Below are positions 51,575 to 58,946 of a stretch of 64,000 bases of DNA, piece after piece. Position 1 is the stretch's first letter. Every line of letters starts with the position of its first letter. The notes beneath the pieces were generated by a model. That model searched no databases. It had not been told where the DNA came from and saw only the letters and a program-made list of their open reading frames with translations. This DNA is from Sphingobacterium hungaricum (GTDB lineage Bacteria > Bacteroidota > Bacteroidia > Sphingobacteriales > Sphingobacteriaceae), in the NCBI RefSeq assembly GCF_015210005.1, contig NZ_MU158698.1, positions 310,001 to 374,000 of the forward strand, written 5' to 3'. Made by a program: the position numbers and the translations under genes.

Positions 51575-53323
51575 ATGGCATTTAGATTCTGTTTATTTAT
51601 TCTTTATTTAACATTAAATCTGAATGGTTATACTCAAACAGTCAGTAACCAAAAAATTAGAGCAGAAATTTCAGATGAAATTTCAAACGAGGAATTTGAC
51701 TCTGCCTATACCAAGATTACGAACCTAATCAATGCCAATCAATCTAATGAGGATGAACTTATTGAATTATTAGGACTAAAATACATTCTTTTTACAAATA
51801 AAGAAGAATTGCACAACGTAATCGCTGTACATACAGAATTTGTTGATTTAGAAAAAACATATCCAAAAAATCACACATTAAAATCGTATAAACATTTAAT
51901 AAAAGCCTACATAGAATCCTCGCTAAGTCATTATAAAGAAGCAGTCGAAGAAGCCCAATTAGCGTTACTCAGTGGTGAAAAGGCTAAAAATAGCAAATTA
52001 ATTAATCAAGCAAATCTTCAAATCGCTCAATCATATGTTCAAACTGGCAACACAGGACAAGCAATCAAGTATGCAAATAAAGTTTATAAGGGGCAAATTA
52101 AAGACAAGGACTATATAGGCCAACTCGGAGCATTGCTAGTTTTAAATTCATGTAAAGTTCAATTATATTTAGAAGACAAAACCGAAAGCAACGAAAAAAG
52201 AATATTGGCAAACCTTTCTCTTTTAAATGATTTAGCCGTAAACAACAAAGAAGATTTAGGTGCCTATAATGAGACGTCGGTATACATCAATGTTGCAAAT
52301 TTTTACATTTCGGTAAACCCTGATTATCCAGATGCAAAGAAATTAGGCACGCAGGCGTTGGATAAAGCTTTCGCTACAGCAAGGCCAATGAAGGTGAATG
52401 ACTATTTGCTCGCTCATATTTATAATCTTGAATACCAGTTAAGAAATTCAAACAAAGATCCAAAGGCTATCCAGTCTTTATTTAAGGGAATTCAAGCCCT
52501 AAAATCTTCTGCGCTTGTAAACAACTACATGCTGGCTTATCAAAATTTAAAAATAGCAGAACATTATGAAGGAATTGAAAATTATAAAACTGCAAATAAA
52601 TATTTAAGAGAGGTTCAGCACTATAGTGATTTAGCAAACAGCAATGACCAAAAAGAATCGTTACTCAACAATGAAATTTATTTTCAATCGCAACGTTCAG
52701 AAGCTGAAAAAAAATTGTTAGATGAAAAAATTGATTTATTAAATAAACAGAAAATTCTTTCCTTTATCATTTTATTTTTTAGCATTGCTTTTGGCTATGT
52801 TACCTATCTATATGTTCGAAAAAAGAGAGACGAAGCAGTCATTGCAAAAATAATTGCTGAAAGTGAATTAGTGAACACTCACGGTCAATTAAAGTCAATC
52901 AAAAAAGAAAAAATCAAATTAGAAAAATTAGCTTTAATCGACAAGCTGAACTTAGATAAAAAAACAGAGGTATTGAATCAAATTTCTTCTAAAAACTCTG
53001 ACAATTTCGAGTCAAATGTTAAAAAAATCATCAAAACGAGCGATGAAAATGATAAAGAAATTTTTCTGATGAAATCTACTTTGAAAGAGATCCATCCCGA
53101 TTTCATAGATTTTTTGATGGAGAGATCTAACAATACGCTAACGGAGATAGATTTAAAATACTGCTCGTACATCCATTTGCGGTTCAACACGGTGAGCATA
53201 GCTTCCATTTTGAATGTCGAAACAAAATCAGTCCGTATGGCAAAATATAGAATTAAACAAAAATTAAAACTAGATAAGGATCTTGATTTGAACAAATTCC
53301 TCCAAAATTATCCTCAAGAATAA
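51575..53323 (+). CDS. Membrane TPR protein with C-terminal LuxR-like HTH
   Basis: The protein has 582 residues: signal peptide (to NLNGYTQ), helical TPR repeats (about 30-360), one membrane segment (ILSFIILFFSIAFGYVTYLY, near 396-415), a coiled coil and a C-terminal HTH (CSYIHLRFNTVSIASILNVE then SVRMAKYRIKQKL). This is the Bacteroidota TPR-LuxR one-component regulator layout, in which a periplasmic TPR sensor is joined directly to a cytoplasmic DNA-binding domain. The signal and targets are unknown. It lies just right of the IS, which may have changed its promoter region. Confidence 0.82.
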   Translation: MAFRFCLFILYLTLNLNGYTQTVSNQKIRAEISDEISNEEFDSAYTKITNLINANQSNEDELIELLGLKYILFTNKEELHNVIAVHTEFVDLEKTYPKNHTLKSYKHLIKAYIESSLSHYKEAVEEAQLALLSGEKAKNSKLINQANLQIAQSYVQTGNTGQAIKYANKVYKGQIKDKDYIGQLGALLVLNSCKVQLYLEDKTESNEKRILANLSLLNDLAVNNKEDLGAYNETSVYINVANFYISVNPDYPDAKKLGTQALDKAFATARPMKVNDYLLAHIYNLEYQLRNSNKDPKAIQSLFKGIQALKSSALVNNYMLAYQNLKIAEHYEGIENYKTANKYLREVQHYSDLANSNDQKESLLNNEIYFQSQRSEAEKKLLDEKIDLLNKQKILSFIILFFSIAFGYVTYLYVRKKRDEAVIAKIIAESELVNTHGQLKSIKKEKIKLEKLALIDKLNLDKKTEVLNQISSKNSDNFESNVKKIIKTSDENDKEIFLMKSTLKEIHPDFIDFLMERSNNTLTEIDLKYCSYIHLRFNTVSIASILNVETKSVRMAKYRIKQKLKLDKDLDLNKFLQNYPQE

Positions 53324-53360
53324 AATAAATAATATAATTGCAAAAATTAAGAATCGAGTA

Positions 53361-53879
53361 TTACTTTAAATTTATGATATGCCCTTTTAGCTTTTGCAAA
53401 ATATCCAATAGACATTGGGCATCGTCAATAACTAACGAAACACACGAATCATCGTCATGTCGGTTTAATTTTAAAAAGAAATCCCATGAATTATCCGCAA
53501 AACAACTTCCTACTTCAAGCCCTGCCCTACTTAAAAAGCTAACTTCCGTATAGTGTTCTGGATAGGATTGAAATACTTGATTCTTTAAGATTGATATTGA
53601 TTTTATCAGAACATCCAATTCATCCTCATCTATTGTCCCGACGTTGGAAACACTAGTTTTAGAACAATCAGCTGGGAAATGATTCTCGAATCTAATTGCC
53701 ATTTCTTGCCTACCATTGATCATGTCCATGTAAATTACGAGCAAGACTTTAATGGTCTTGACGTAACCGATTTCAATAAATTGAGAACTTATTAATACGC
53801 CCGCTTTTTTTGAAAATACTTCCGCTTGACTTTGCTGCCTTTCTTTGTGCAAACTATTCATAATACTTAAATTTTTCAT
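53361..53879 (-). CDS. Unknown 172-residue protein
   Basis: It has no signal peptide and no recognised domain. The sequence is mixed alpha/beta, with IGYVKTIKVLLVIYMDMING in the first half and a Cys/Asp-rich C-terminal part (HDDDSCVSLVIDDAQCLLDI). It is the divergent partner of the thermonuclease gene; the palindrome at 53996-54011 lies between them, 117 bp upstream of this start. I cannot assign a function. Confidence 0.55.
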   Translation of the reverse strand: MKNLSIMNSLHKERQQSQAEVFSKKAGVLISSQFIEIGYVKTIKVLLVIYMDMINGRQEMAIRFENHFPADCSKTSVSNVGTIDEDELDVLIKSISILKNQVFQSYPEHYTEVSFLSRAGLEVGSCFADNSWDFFLKLNRHDDDSCVSLVIDDAQCLLDILQKLKGHIINLK

Positions 53880-53995
53880 CTAGACTCAATGTGTACATAA
53901 TATACGTTAACAGATTTATTTTAGATTTAAGTGCGTTTTTCGACCATCCTAATCCACCAAGTAGCTCAAAGTTATTCTTACAGCAGGAGAATCAA

Positions 53996-54011
53996 TTACG
54001 GTTTCCCGTAA
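53996..54011. promoter_or_regulatory. Palindrome TTACGG-N4-CCGTAA, copy 1
   Basis: A perfect 6-bp inverted repeat around TTTC. It is 59 bp upstream of the thermonuclease ATG at 54071 and in the spacer shared with the divergent gene. The same palindrome is at 57671-57686. Confidence 0.5.
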
Positions 54012-54070
54012 ATTAAAGAAATCGTAAATTGCACATTTGTGTAGCATATCATTTCAAATTTTATCGTTTA

Positions 54071-54616
54071 ATGAATTTCTTTTTCCTTGCTTTCCTTGTA
54101 ACAGTCGTTTCTATCGCGAGTTCTTGCCAAACCTATCCTTCAAATTCTCAAGAATACATCCAAACCTATTCATTGGATGAACTGAACACCACGATACCAA
54201 ATGGATTTCATCAGGTTACCAAAATTTCTGATGGCGACACATTTTGGTGCGTAAATCGTAAAAATGAAAAAGTAAAAATCAGATTTATTGGAATTGATAC
54301 TCCAGAATCCAGAAATGCGTTCAAAAAGAAAAAACAGCCTTTCGGAAAGGAAGCGTCAGCATTCACAAGCAATTTAATCATGGATAAATTTGTAAAGCTA
54401 ACTTTTGATATTGACTCTCTGGATCCGTTTGGTCGCGCCCTCGCCTACGTTTATCTACAGGACGGGACTTTCGTCAACGAAGAAATTATCCGAAATGGCT
54501 TCGCAACCATAATGACCGTCGCTCCTAACGTAAAATTCGAAAACAAGTTTATCAAAGCGCAGCGTTATGCAAGGGAACGGAAATTAGGAATGTGGGCTAT
54601 GCCAATTTCCAATTAA
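54071..54616 (+). CDS. Staphylococcal-nuclease-like lipoprotein (thermonuclease family)
   Basis: The protein has 181 residues from ATG 54071, the start that gives a proper lipoprotein signal with Cys19 (VSIASSCQ). An upstream ATG at 54029 would put 14 residues before it. The SNc domain has KISDGDTFWCV, KIRFIGIDTPESRN, the second Arg region DPFGRALAYVYL and RKLGMWAMP at the end, so both catalytic Arg and the Asp metal ligands are in place. It should cleave DNA and RNA outside the cytoplasm. Palindrome copy 1 is just upstream. Confidence 0.87.
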   Translation: MNFFFLAFLVTVVSIASSCQTYPSNSQEYIQTYSLDELNTTIPNGFHQVTKISDGDTFWCVNRKNEKVKIRFIGIDTPESRNAFKKKKQPFGKEASAFTSNLIMDKFVKLTFDIDSLDPFGRALAYVYLQDGTFVNEEIIRNGFATIMTVAPNVKFENKFIKAQRYARERKLGMWAMPISN

Positions 54617-54641
54617 AAAGGAGACCTTAACGATCTCCTTT
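54617..54641. terminator. Terminator after the nuclease gene
   Basis: Stem AAAGGAGA / TCTCCTTT with a 9-nt loop, starting after the stop codon and shared with the converging response regulator gene. Confidence 0.72.
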
Positions 54642-54670
54642 ATCTAAGTTAATTGGTAAATAAAATAGTT

Positions 54671-55336
54671 TTAGATCAGTCCTTTGTCTCGGCAATAGAC
54701 TACAAGCTGTTCATTATTCGTTAAACCCAAGACATCTTTCATAAGATTCAGACGCTTTTCGACGCTGCTTAGGCTAGAGGGTCTGATACTTTTTTCCTGC
54801 AAATAATCCGGAATACTTTTCTGACGAACACCCTGGGACAGATAAGAAACAATAGCAAGATCCAAGGTACTGAACTCATGGGAGTTCTTTTCACGAATGG
54901 CTTGTTTGAAATCCGATGAATAATATATCTTGTTCCTGTAGATTGCTTGGAAAGCATCTTTTAGAGATTGAGCGTCTCTCCTTGCCTTTCGGACATACCC
55001 GTTAATTCCGTATATTTTATAAAGCTCATCAATTATGCTATCTCTACTTTCCGCGGAAAAAACAATAACTTTTAAATCCGGCTGAAGCGCTCTGGCGGCT
55101 TGAACAAGCTCTTTGCCATCGGCAATTTTCTGTTTATGATGATCCTCTTCAAAAGAAAGATCTGTAATCAACAAATCATATGGATCCCCTTCCCGAACGG
55201 CAACCTGAATTCGAGACAATGCATCATCGCAATAATAAACGTATCGGGCATCTGGAATCTCTAAATCCTGCAATGTCTTTTGAATCGAGATATTTGTAGA
55301 TTCATGATCCTCGGCAATTAAAACCTTTTTAAACAT
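54671..55336 (-). CDS. Response regulator, REC + LuxR-type HTH
   Basis: The protein has 221 residues. The receiver domain has Glu9/Asp10 in LIAEDHES, phospho-acceptor Asp59 in LLITDLSFEED, and a Ser/Thr at FSAESRDS. The C-terminal domain LAIVSYLSQGVRQKSIPDYL then SSVEKRLNLMKDVLGL is a LuxR/NarL-like HTH, somewhat diverged. The gene lies 14 bp after the histidine kinase, so they form one two-component system. Confidence 0.9.
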   Translation of the reverse strand: MFKKVLIAEDHESTNISIQKTLQDLEIPDARYVYYCDDALSRIQVAVREGDPYDLLITDLSFEEDHHKQKIADGKELVQAARALQPDLKVIVFSAESRDSIIDELYKIYGINGYVRKARRDAQSLKDAFQAIYRNKIYYSSDFKQAIREKNSHEFSTLDLAIVSYLSQGVRQKSIPDYLQEKSIRPSSLSSVEKRLNLMKDVLGLTNNEQLVVYCRDKGLI

Positions 55337-55350
55337 ACACTAAACTTTTT

Positions 55351-57045
55351 TTAGCTGAAAGGAATGAAGATCGTTACCTTGAACCCACTTTCCCTTTCTG
55401 TAGCAAATATAATCTCGCCAAAAAGGTTTTCAATACGGTTTTCCGTATTTGCTAAACCATTTCCTTTTACTGAATCATTAGCGAAACCAACTCCATTATC
55501 TGAATAATAAATACTTAGACTTTCCGAACTTTTCTCAAAGCGGACAATAACCTCCGAAGCTTGGCTATGTTTCCGCATATTCACCATTAGTTCTTGCAAG
55601 ACATGCGTAAGTTCGTTCTTTATTTTTTGATCTACGTCCTTCCAAAGCTCAGGTGAACTTCCAGCAGTAAGTACGATCAGATCTTCCGTTGCGAAAGATG
55701 TCAATAGATTAGAAATTTTTGTTGAAAAGTCTTCTTCGATCAAAACGTGATCTTCGGTCTCGTAGGATATATCCCTAGATTTTTCATACACCTCTTCTAA
55801 TTGATCTAATACGGATTCTCGATCAATTTCATCTTTATTTTCAATTTCAGCCATGACCCGGTAAATCCCATTTGCTACCACGTCGTGAACTTTACGGGAT
55901 GTCTTTAGCCGATTAGCTTTGATTTGCGCATCGGTCTCCAGCTCCAACCTTTGTTTGCGTTTCTTGTACCAAAATATTGCCCCAAAAACTAACAGAACCG
56001 ACAACAAAAAAATTGAAGTTGTCAATATTTTCTGACGGCTAACACGATAGTCTTTTTCTGCATTATCTTTTTGCAATTCCAGATTTTCAGCTTTATTCTT
56101 TTCGACCTCATATCGAATCACAGCGAATTGATTCTTGGCGGAAGATCTAGCAAATTGAACGCTATCTTCAAGAGATTTGTATTTTTCAAAGTAAAATTTA
56201 GAAGAGTCCGGAGAACTTAATCGAATCAATTTAGACAAAGATAAAATTTGATCATCAGCGCTTTTTACTCTTGTAGAAACCTGAAGCATCTGATTTGCAT
56301 AATAGAGTGCAGAATCTGTGCGCACTGTCGAATAATAATCCGATAGGTGAGCATAGCTAGAATTCATGCCCCAATAGTCTTTAGCAGATTCACGAATGTG
56401 CAAAGCCTCTAAAAAACTTGGCAATGGATTATAATTTTTAAATAGCCGTCTCCGAGAATTCGCCATGTTCGTAAGCGCTCGAGCTAGTTCTACGTCTTTT
56501 ATACTTGTTGAATGGATAGCCTTTTCAAAGACAGCGATTGCCTTTTGGTATTCTTTCTTGTCATGATATGTTTTGCCAATATTATTTAGATACACTGCAT
56601 TATTGGCCGAATCGAGAGAGTATTTTAATGCTAAATTGTAAAACTCTAAAGCTCGGTCGTATTCATTCAGTTGGTAAGTCGTAATACCTAAATTATTGTA
56701 ATTAGAACTTAAATACACAAAATGTTCAGGCTTCTTTTGATCTAAATATGATATTGCTTCCAGCGAAGTTTCTTGTGCCCCAAAATAATCTCGCTTATCG
56801 GACTGAATGATCGCCATCTGTATTAAGCAGTTTGCTGTATTTAGGCTGTCCTTTGCTTCAATAAATATATTTTTCGCAATGTTAAAAACCAAAAATGCAC
56901 TATCCGTTTTCCCATTATCCAAATGAACATAAGCCTTTTCATAATAAGGATATCCATCTGGCATCGCTTTTTTTGCTTCTTGTTTCTTACAAGAAAATAA
57001 TAAAGTAATGGAAGTTAATAAAATTAAAGGATTAGATATATTCAT
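55351..57045 (-). CDS. TPR sensor histidine kinase (NarL-partner type)
   Basis: The protein has 564 residues. The N-terminus (SITLLFSCKK) is lipoprotein-like, with a Cys at 19. The periplasmic region (30-300) has about six TPR units such as SSNYNNLGITTYQLNEYDRA and VYLNNIGKTYHDKKEYQKAI. A coiled coil is followed by TM (341-359), a HisKA_3-like box with His387 in SRKVHDVVANGIYR, and an ATPase domain with ELMVNMRKHSQ, DNGVGF and GNGLANTENRIENLFG. The TPR part probably detects an envelope peptide or protein. Confidence 0.9.
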   Translation of the reverse strand: MNISNPLILLTSITLLFSCKKQEAKKAMPDGYPYYEKAYVHLDNGKTDSAFLVFNIAKNIFIEAKDSLNTANCLIQMAIIQSDKRDYFGAQETSLEAISYLDQKKPEHFVYLSSNYNNLGITTYQLNEYDRALEFYNLALKYSLDSANNAVYLNNIGKTYHDKKEYQKAIAVFEKAIHSTSIKDVELARALTNMANSRRRLFKNYNPLPSFLEALHIRESAKDYWGMNSSYAHLSDYYSTVRTDSALYYANQMLQVSTRVKSADDQILSLSKLIRLSSPDSSKFYFEKYKSLEDSVQFARSSAKNQFAVIRYEVEKNKAENLELQKDNAEKDYRVSRQKILTTSIFLLSVLLVFGAIFWYKKRKQRLELETDAQIKANRLKTSRKVHDVVANGIYRVMAEIENKDEIDRESVLDQLEEVYEKSRDISYETEDHVLIEEDFSTKISNLLTSFATEDLIVLTAGSSPELWKDVDQKIKNELTHVLQELMVNMRKHSQASEVIVRFEKSSESLSIYYSDNGVGFANDSVKGNGLANTENRIENLFGEIIFATERESGFKVTIFIPFS

Positions 57046-57082
57046 AATTTGGTTTGAATGTACAAAAAATATACATAAAAAA

Positions 57083-57103
57083 AGGAGAGCAAAATGCTCT
57101 CCT
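57083..57103 (-). terminator. Terminator after the small Pro-rich peptide gene
   Basis: Minus-strand stem AGGAGAGCA / TGCTCTCCT, 3-nt loop, followed by seven T. It lies between the peptide gene and the histidine kinase gene. Confidence 0.85.
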
Positions 57104-57116
57104 AAATATTCACCAA

Positions 57117-57308
57117 CTATCGAGTAGGTGGAATTGGTGGCCTTGGAGGAATCGGAGGACGCACTTGCCCCGTATCTCCACCGACACCATGATCATCGCC
57201 ATTGTCGCCGTCGCCGTTTTCCGTTTGGACATAGGTTTGGACATTATTGCATATTGCGTCCGCAGGGCTGCTTACAGCCAATAAAAGATTGATAAGTAAA
57301 TACCACAT
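57117..57308 (-). CDS. Small secreted acidic/Pro-rich peptide
   Basis: The ORF encodes 63 residues. The first 18 form a short signal peptide (LLINLLLAVSSPADA) followed by a single Cys (ICNN). Then comes an acidic stretch of NGDGDNGDDHGVGGD and a Pro/Arg tail PPIPPRPPIPP. The signal peptide and the strong terminator 14 bp after the stop argue for a real gene. It lies just upstream of a TPR sensor kinase gene on the same strand, but is separated from it by the terminator. It could be a ligand of the sensor; this is speculative. Confidence 0.6.
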   Translation of the reverse strand: MWYLLINLLLAVSSPADAICNNVQTYVQTENGDGDNGDDHGVGGDTGQVRPPIPPRPPIPPTR

Positions 57309-57670
57309 TTTACAAAAAATTAAAAGTCAAAAACTTGTTAGTTCCCTGCGCGCCATGCGCAGGGGTTACTACGTTTGTTTCAGAAGGCCTTCTGAATTTT
57401 TTGGGAAGTGGAGACAATCGCGGAAGCAAACAACTGCTTCCCAAACCGGTTATTGACTACCGCAATATTTTCTCCTGTAGAATCTATTCTCTATCTTTAT
57501 TCACATAGAGCAATTCGATACTTGAATTGATTCTGAGACAAATTTATAACACATAAATTGCTGATTATTAATAAATTCCAGGGTTTCCGATTATTCCATT
57601 GGAATTCCGAAAATTCCGACGGGATTCCAAAAAAGCAGTTTGTAATTCGTTGTTTTGTAGATAATAGCGA
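57309..57670. other. Intergenic region with three hairpins and a TTCC array
   Basis: Contains CCCTGCGC/GCGCAGGG (57344-57364), the palindrome CAGAAGGCCTTCTG (57381-57394) and GGAAGCA/TGCTTCC (57422-57441). No T-run follows. Further right lies the phased TTCC array. No gene is recognised. Confidence 0.5.
57576..57628 (+). promoter_or_regulatory. Phased array of six TTCC boxes
   Basis: TTCC starts at 57576, 57585, 57594, 57605, 57614 and 57625, giving steps of 9, 9, 11, 9 and 11 bp, close to one helical turn. Several boxes read ATTCCGA or ATTCC. The array lies 93-145 bp upstream of ATG 57721 and 43 bp before palindrome copy 2. Confidence 0.5.
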
Positions 57671-57686
57671 TTACGGTTTTCCGTAA
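57671..57686. promoter_or_regulatory. Palindrome TTACGG-N4-CCGTAA, copy 2
   Basis: A perfect inverted repeat around TTTT, 34 bp upstream of ATG 57721, so near a possible promoter. Identical arms to the copy at 53996. Confidence 0.5.
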
Positions 57687-57720
57687 ATTCCAAGCCAATT
57701 GTTCATTTAATTTTGAGTTG

Positions 57721-58587
57721 ATGTTTACATTTGAAATTTTTAGAGAAGAAGTTATAACCTGTTATAAGGAAAAGAAGCAACAGCATAAACTATATAGCCA
57801 ACTAGAGAATCCATCACCTGGAAACCTCAGAAATTTATGTTTGATTATCTTTTCAAATGGATTGTCCAAAGAGGATACTCAAACATTTAATGAGTTTTTT
57901 AATCCCCTAAATCAGTCCAACGAGTTGGAGACAAGCATAAATCGATTTGACTTAGATAAACTTAGGCCATTAAGAAATTTTATTTTAGGTAAGGCTAAAA
58001 ACCCAAAAGATGAGGTTGTCAAGCTTTTGGCTATTCTTGTTGACTTCCAGCCTAGACCCTACGAAAATTGGAAAAAATCAAATAGCACAACAGTCATAGA
58101 GAATGACAATGTTGAATCAGGGGAAAAGGACAGCTCTGAGATCGAGGCAGAAATCCCAGTAAATACAGAACAAGCAATTACTGCATTAAACGACGCGAAT
58201 AGCTTAAAATCAAACAGCAAATCAAAATACTTGGTAGTTACGCTTGGTCTAGTTTTGCTTTTAGGAGTATTTTTATTTATAAAATATGGAACCCTACAAA
58301 AGCAATGCATGTATTGGAACAATGACCGCTATATTGCTGTGGATTGCAAAGAAAAAATTCCAGGTTCGGAAGTCATTGCATTGGATGAACACAAATTAAA
58401 CAACTTTAGGAGAATAACACGTCCAGATACGTTATCAAATAAAGATGTAAGCAGGGTATGGTACTCGAAAGTAAATAACTCTGTAGAATTTTTCACCGAA
58501 CCAGGACATCATCCGCTTTATGATAAACCATTAAAAGCAGTGACGGCCTATATACTTAACCAACACGCTTTGGAGATAAAAAATTAG
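57721..58587 (+). CDS. Single-pass membrane protein of unknown function
   Basis: The protein has 288 residues from ATG 57721; a TTG directly before it is not needed. The N-terminal cytoplasmic domain (1-120, with ENPSPGNLRNLCLIIFSNGL and DLDKLRPLRNFILGKAKNP) is helical. An acidic linker and a membrane segment (YLVVTLGLVLLLGVFLFIKY, about 178-197) follow. The outer C-terminal part has two Cys (QCMYWNNDRYIAVDCKE) and many Asn. I do not recognise the family. The gene is monocistronic with its own terminator, the palindrome and the TTCC array. Confidence 0.65.
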   Translation: MFTFEIFREEVITCYKEKKQQHKLYSQLENPSPGNLRNLCLIIFSNGLSKEDTQTFNEFFNPLNQSNELETSINRFDLDKLRPLRNFILGKAKNPKDEVVKLLAILVDFQPRPYENWKKSNSTTVIENDNVESGEKDSSEIEAEIPVNTEQAITALNDANSLKSNSKSKYLVVTLGLVLLLGVFLFIKYGTLQKQCMYWNNDRYIAVDCKEKIPGSEVIALDEHKLNNFRRITRPDTLSNKDVSRVWYSKVNNSVEFFTEPGHHPLYDKPLKAVTAYILNQHALEIKN

Positions 58588-58620
58588 GATTCAATTCATA
58601 AATTATAAATTTTCTACAAA

Positions 58621-58656
58621 AAAAGGGGGATTCTTTCATCAAAGAATCTCCCTTTT
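58621..58656 (+). terminator. Terminator after the membrane protein gene
   Basis: Stem AAAAGGGGGATTCTTT / AAAGAATCTCCCTTTT with one G-T pair and a 4-nt loop, followed by TGCATTT. Confidence 0.85.
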
Positions 58657-58946
58657 GCATTTAAAAACACAACAAATCCTTCATATTGATAAATATTTTA
58701 TCCAAAATAAAGCCAATACATAAATATTAATGAAATAATCGATTATAAATTATCTAACAAAAGTATTTTTAATACAAAAAATTCAAATATTAATACAAAA
58801 ATCAAAGAATTTAAAAATTTAAAAGAAAAATTATTAAAATATTTTCAAAAAAAGTTTAATTTTATAAAAAATATACTAATTTTATAAAAAATATTTCTAC
58901 TTAACCATAATTATTAATTAAAATTTAACTAAAAACATCTAAAAAA
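58657..58946. other. Very AT-rich leader of the ammonium transporter gene
   Basis: About 290 bp, nearly all A/T. It contains a direct repeat AATTTTATAAAAAATAT at 58858-58874 and 58878-58894 (20-bp period). No clear -24/-12 sigma-54 promoter or TAnnTTTG box was seen. Confidence 0.5.
58858..58894 (+). repeat. 17-bp direct repeat, 20-bp period, before amt
   Basis: Two identical copies of AATTTTATAAAAAATAT lie 53-89 bp upstream of the amt ATG. The period of two helical turns is compatible with a bound dimer or a bent DNA site. Confidence 0.55.

Noticed and set aside
55437-55452. Third copy of the ACGG-N4-CCGT palindrome core
   Set aside because: It lies inside the histidine kinase coding region where NTENRIENLFG requires these codons, so it is best explained by protein sequence.
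58657-58946. Sigma-54 promoter before amt
   Set aside because: No TGGC-N8-TGC-like pair at the correct spacing could be found in this AT-rich leader, despite rpoN in the same window.
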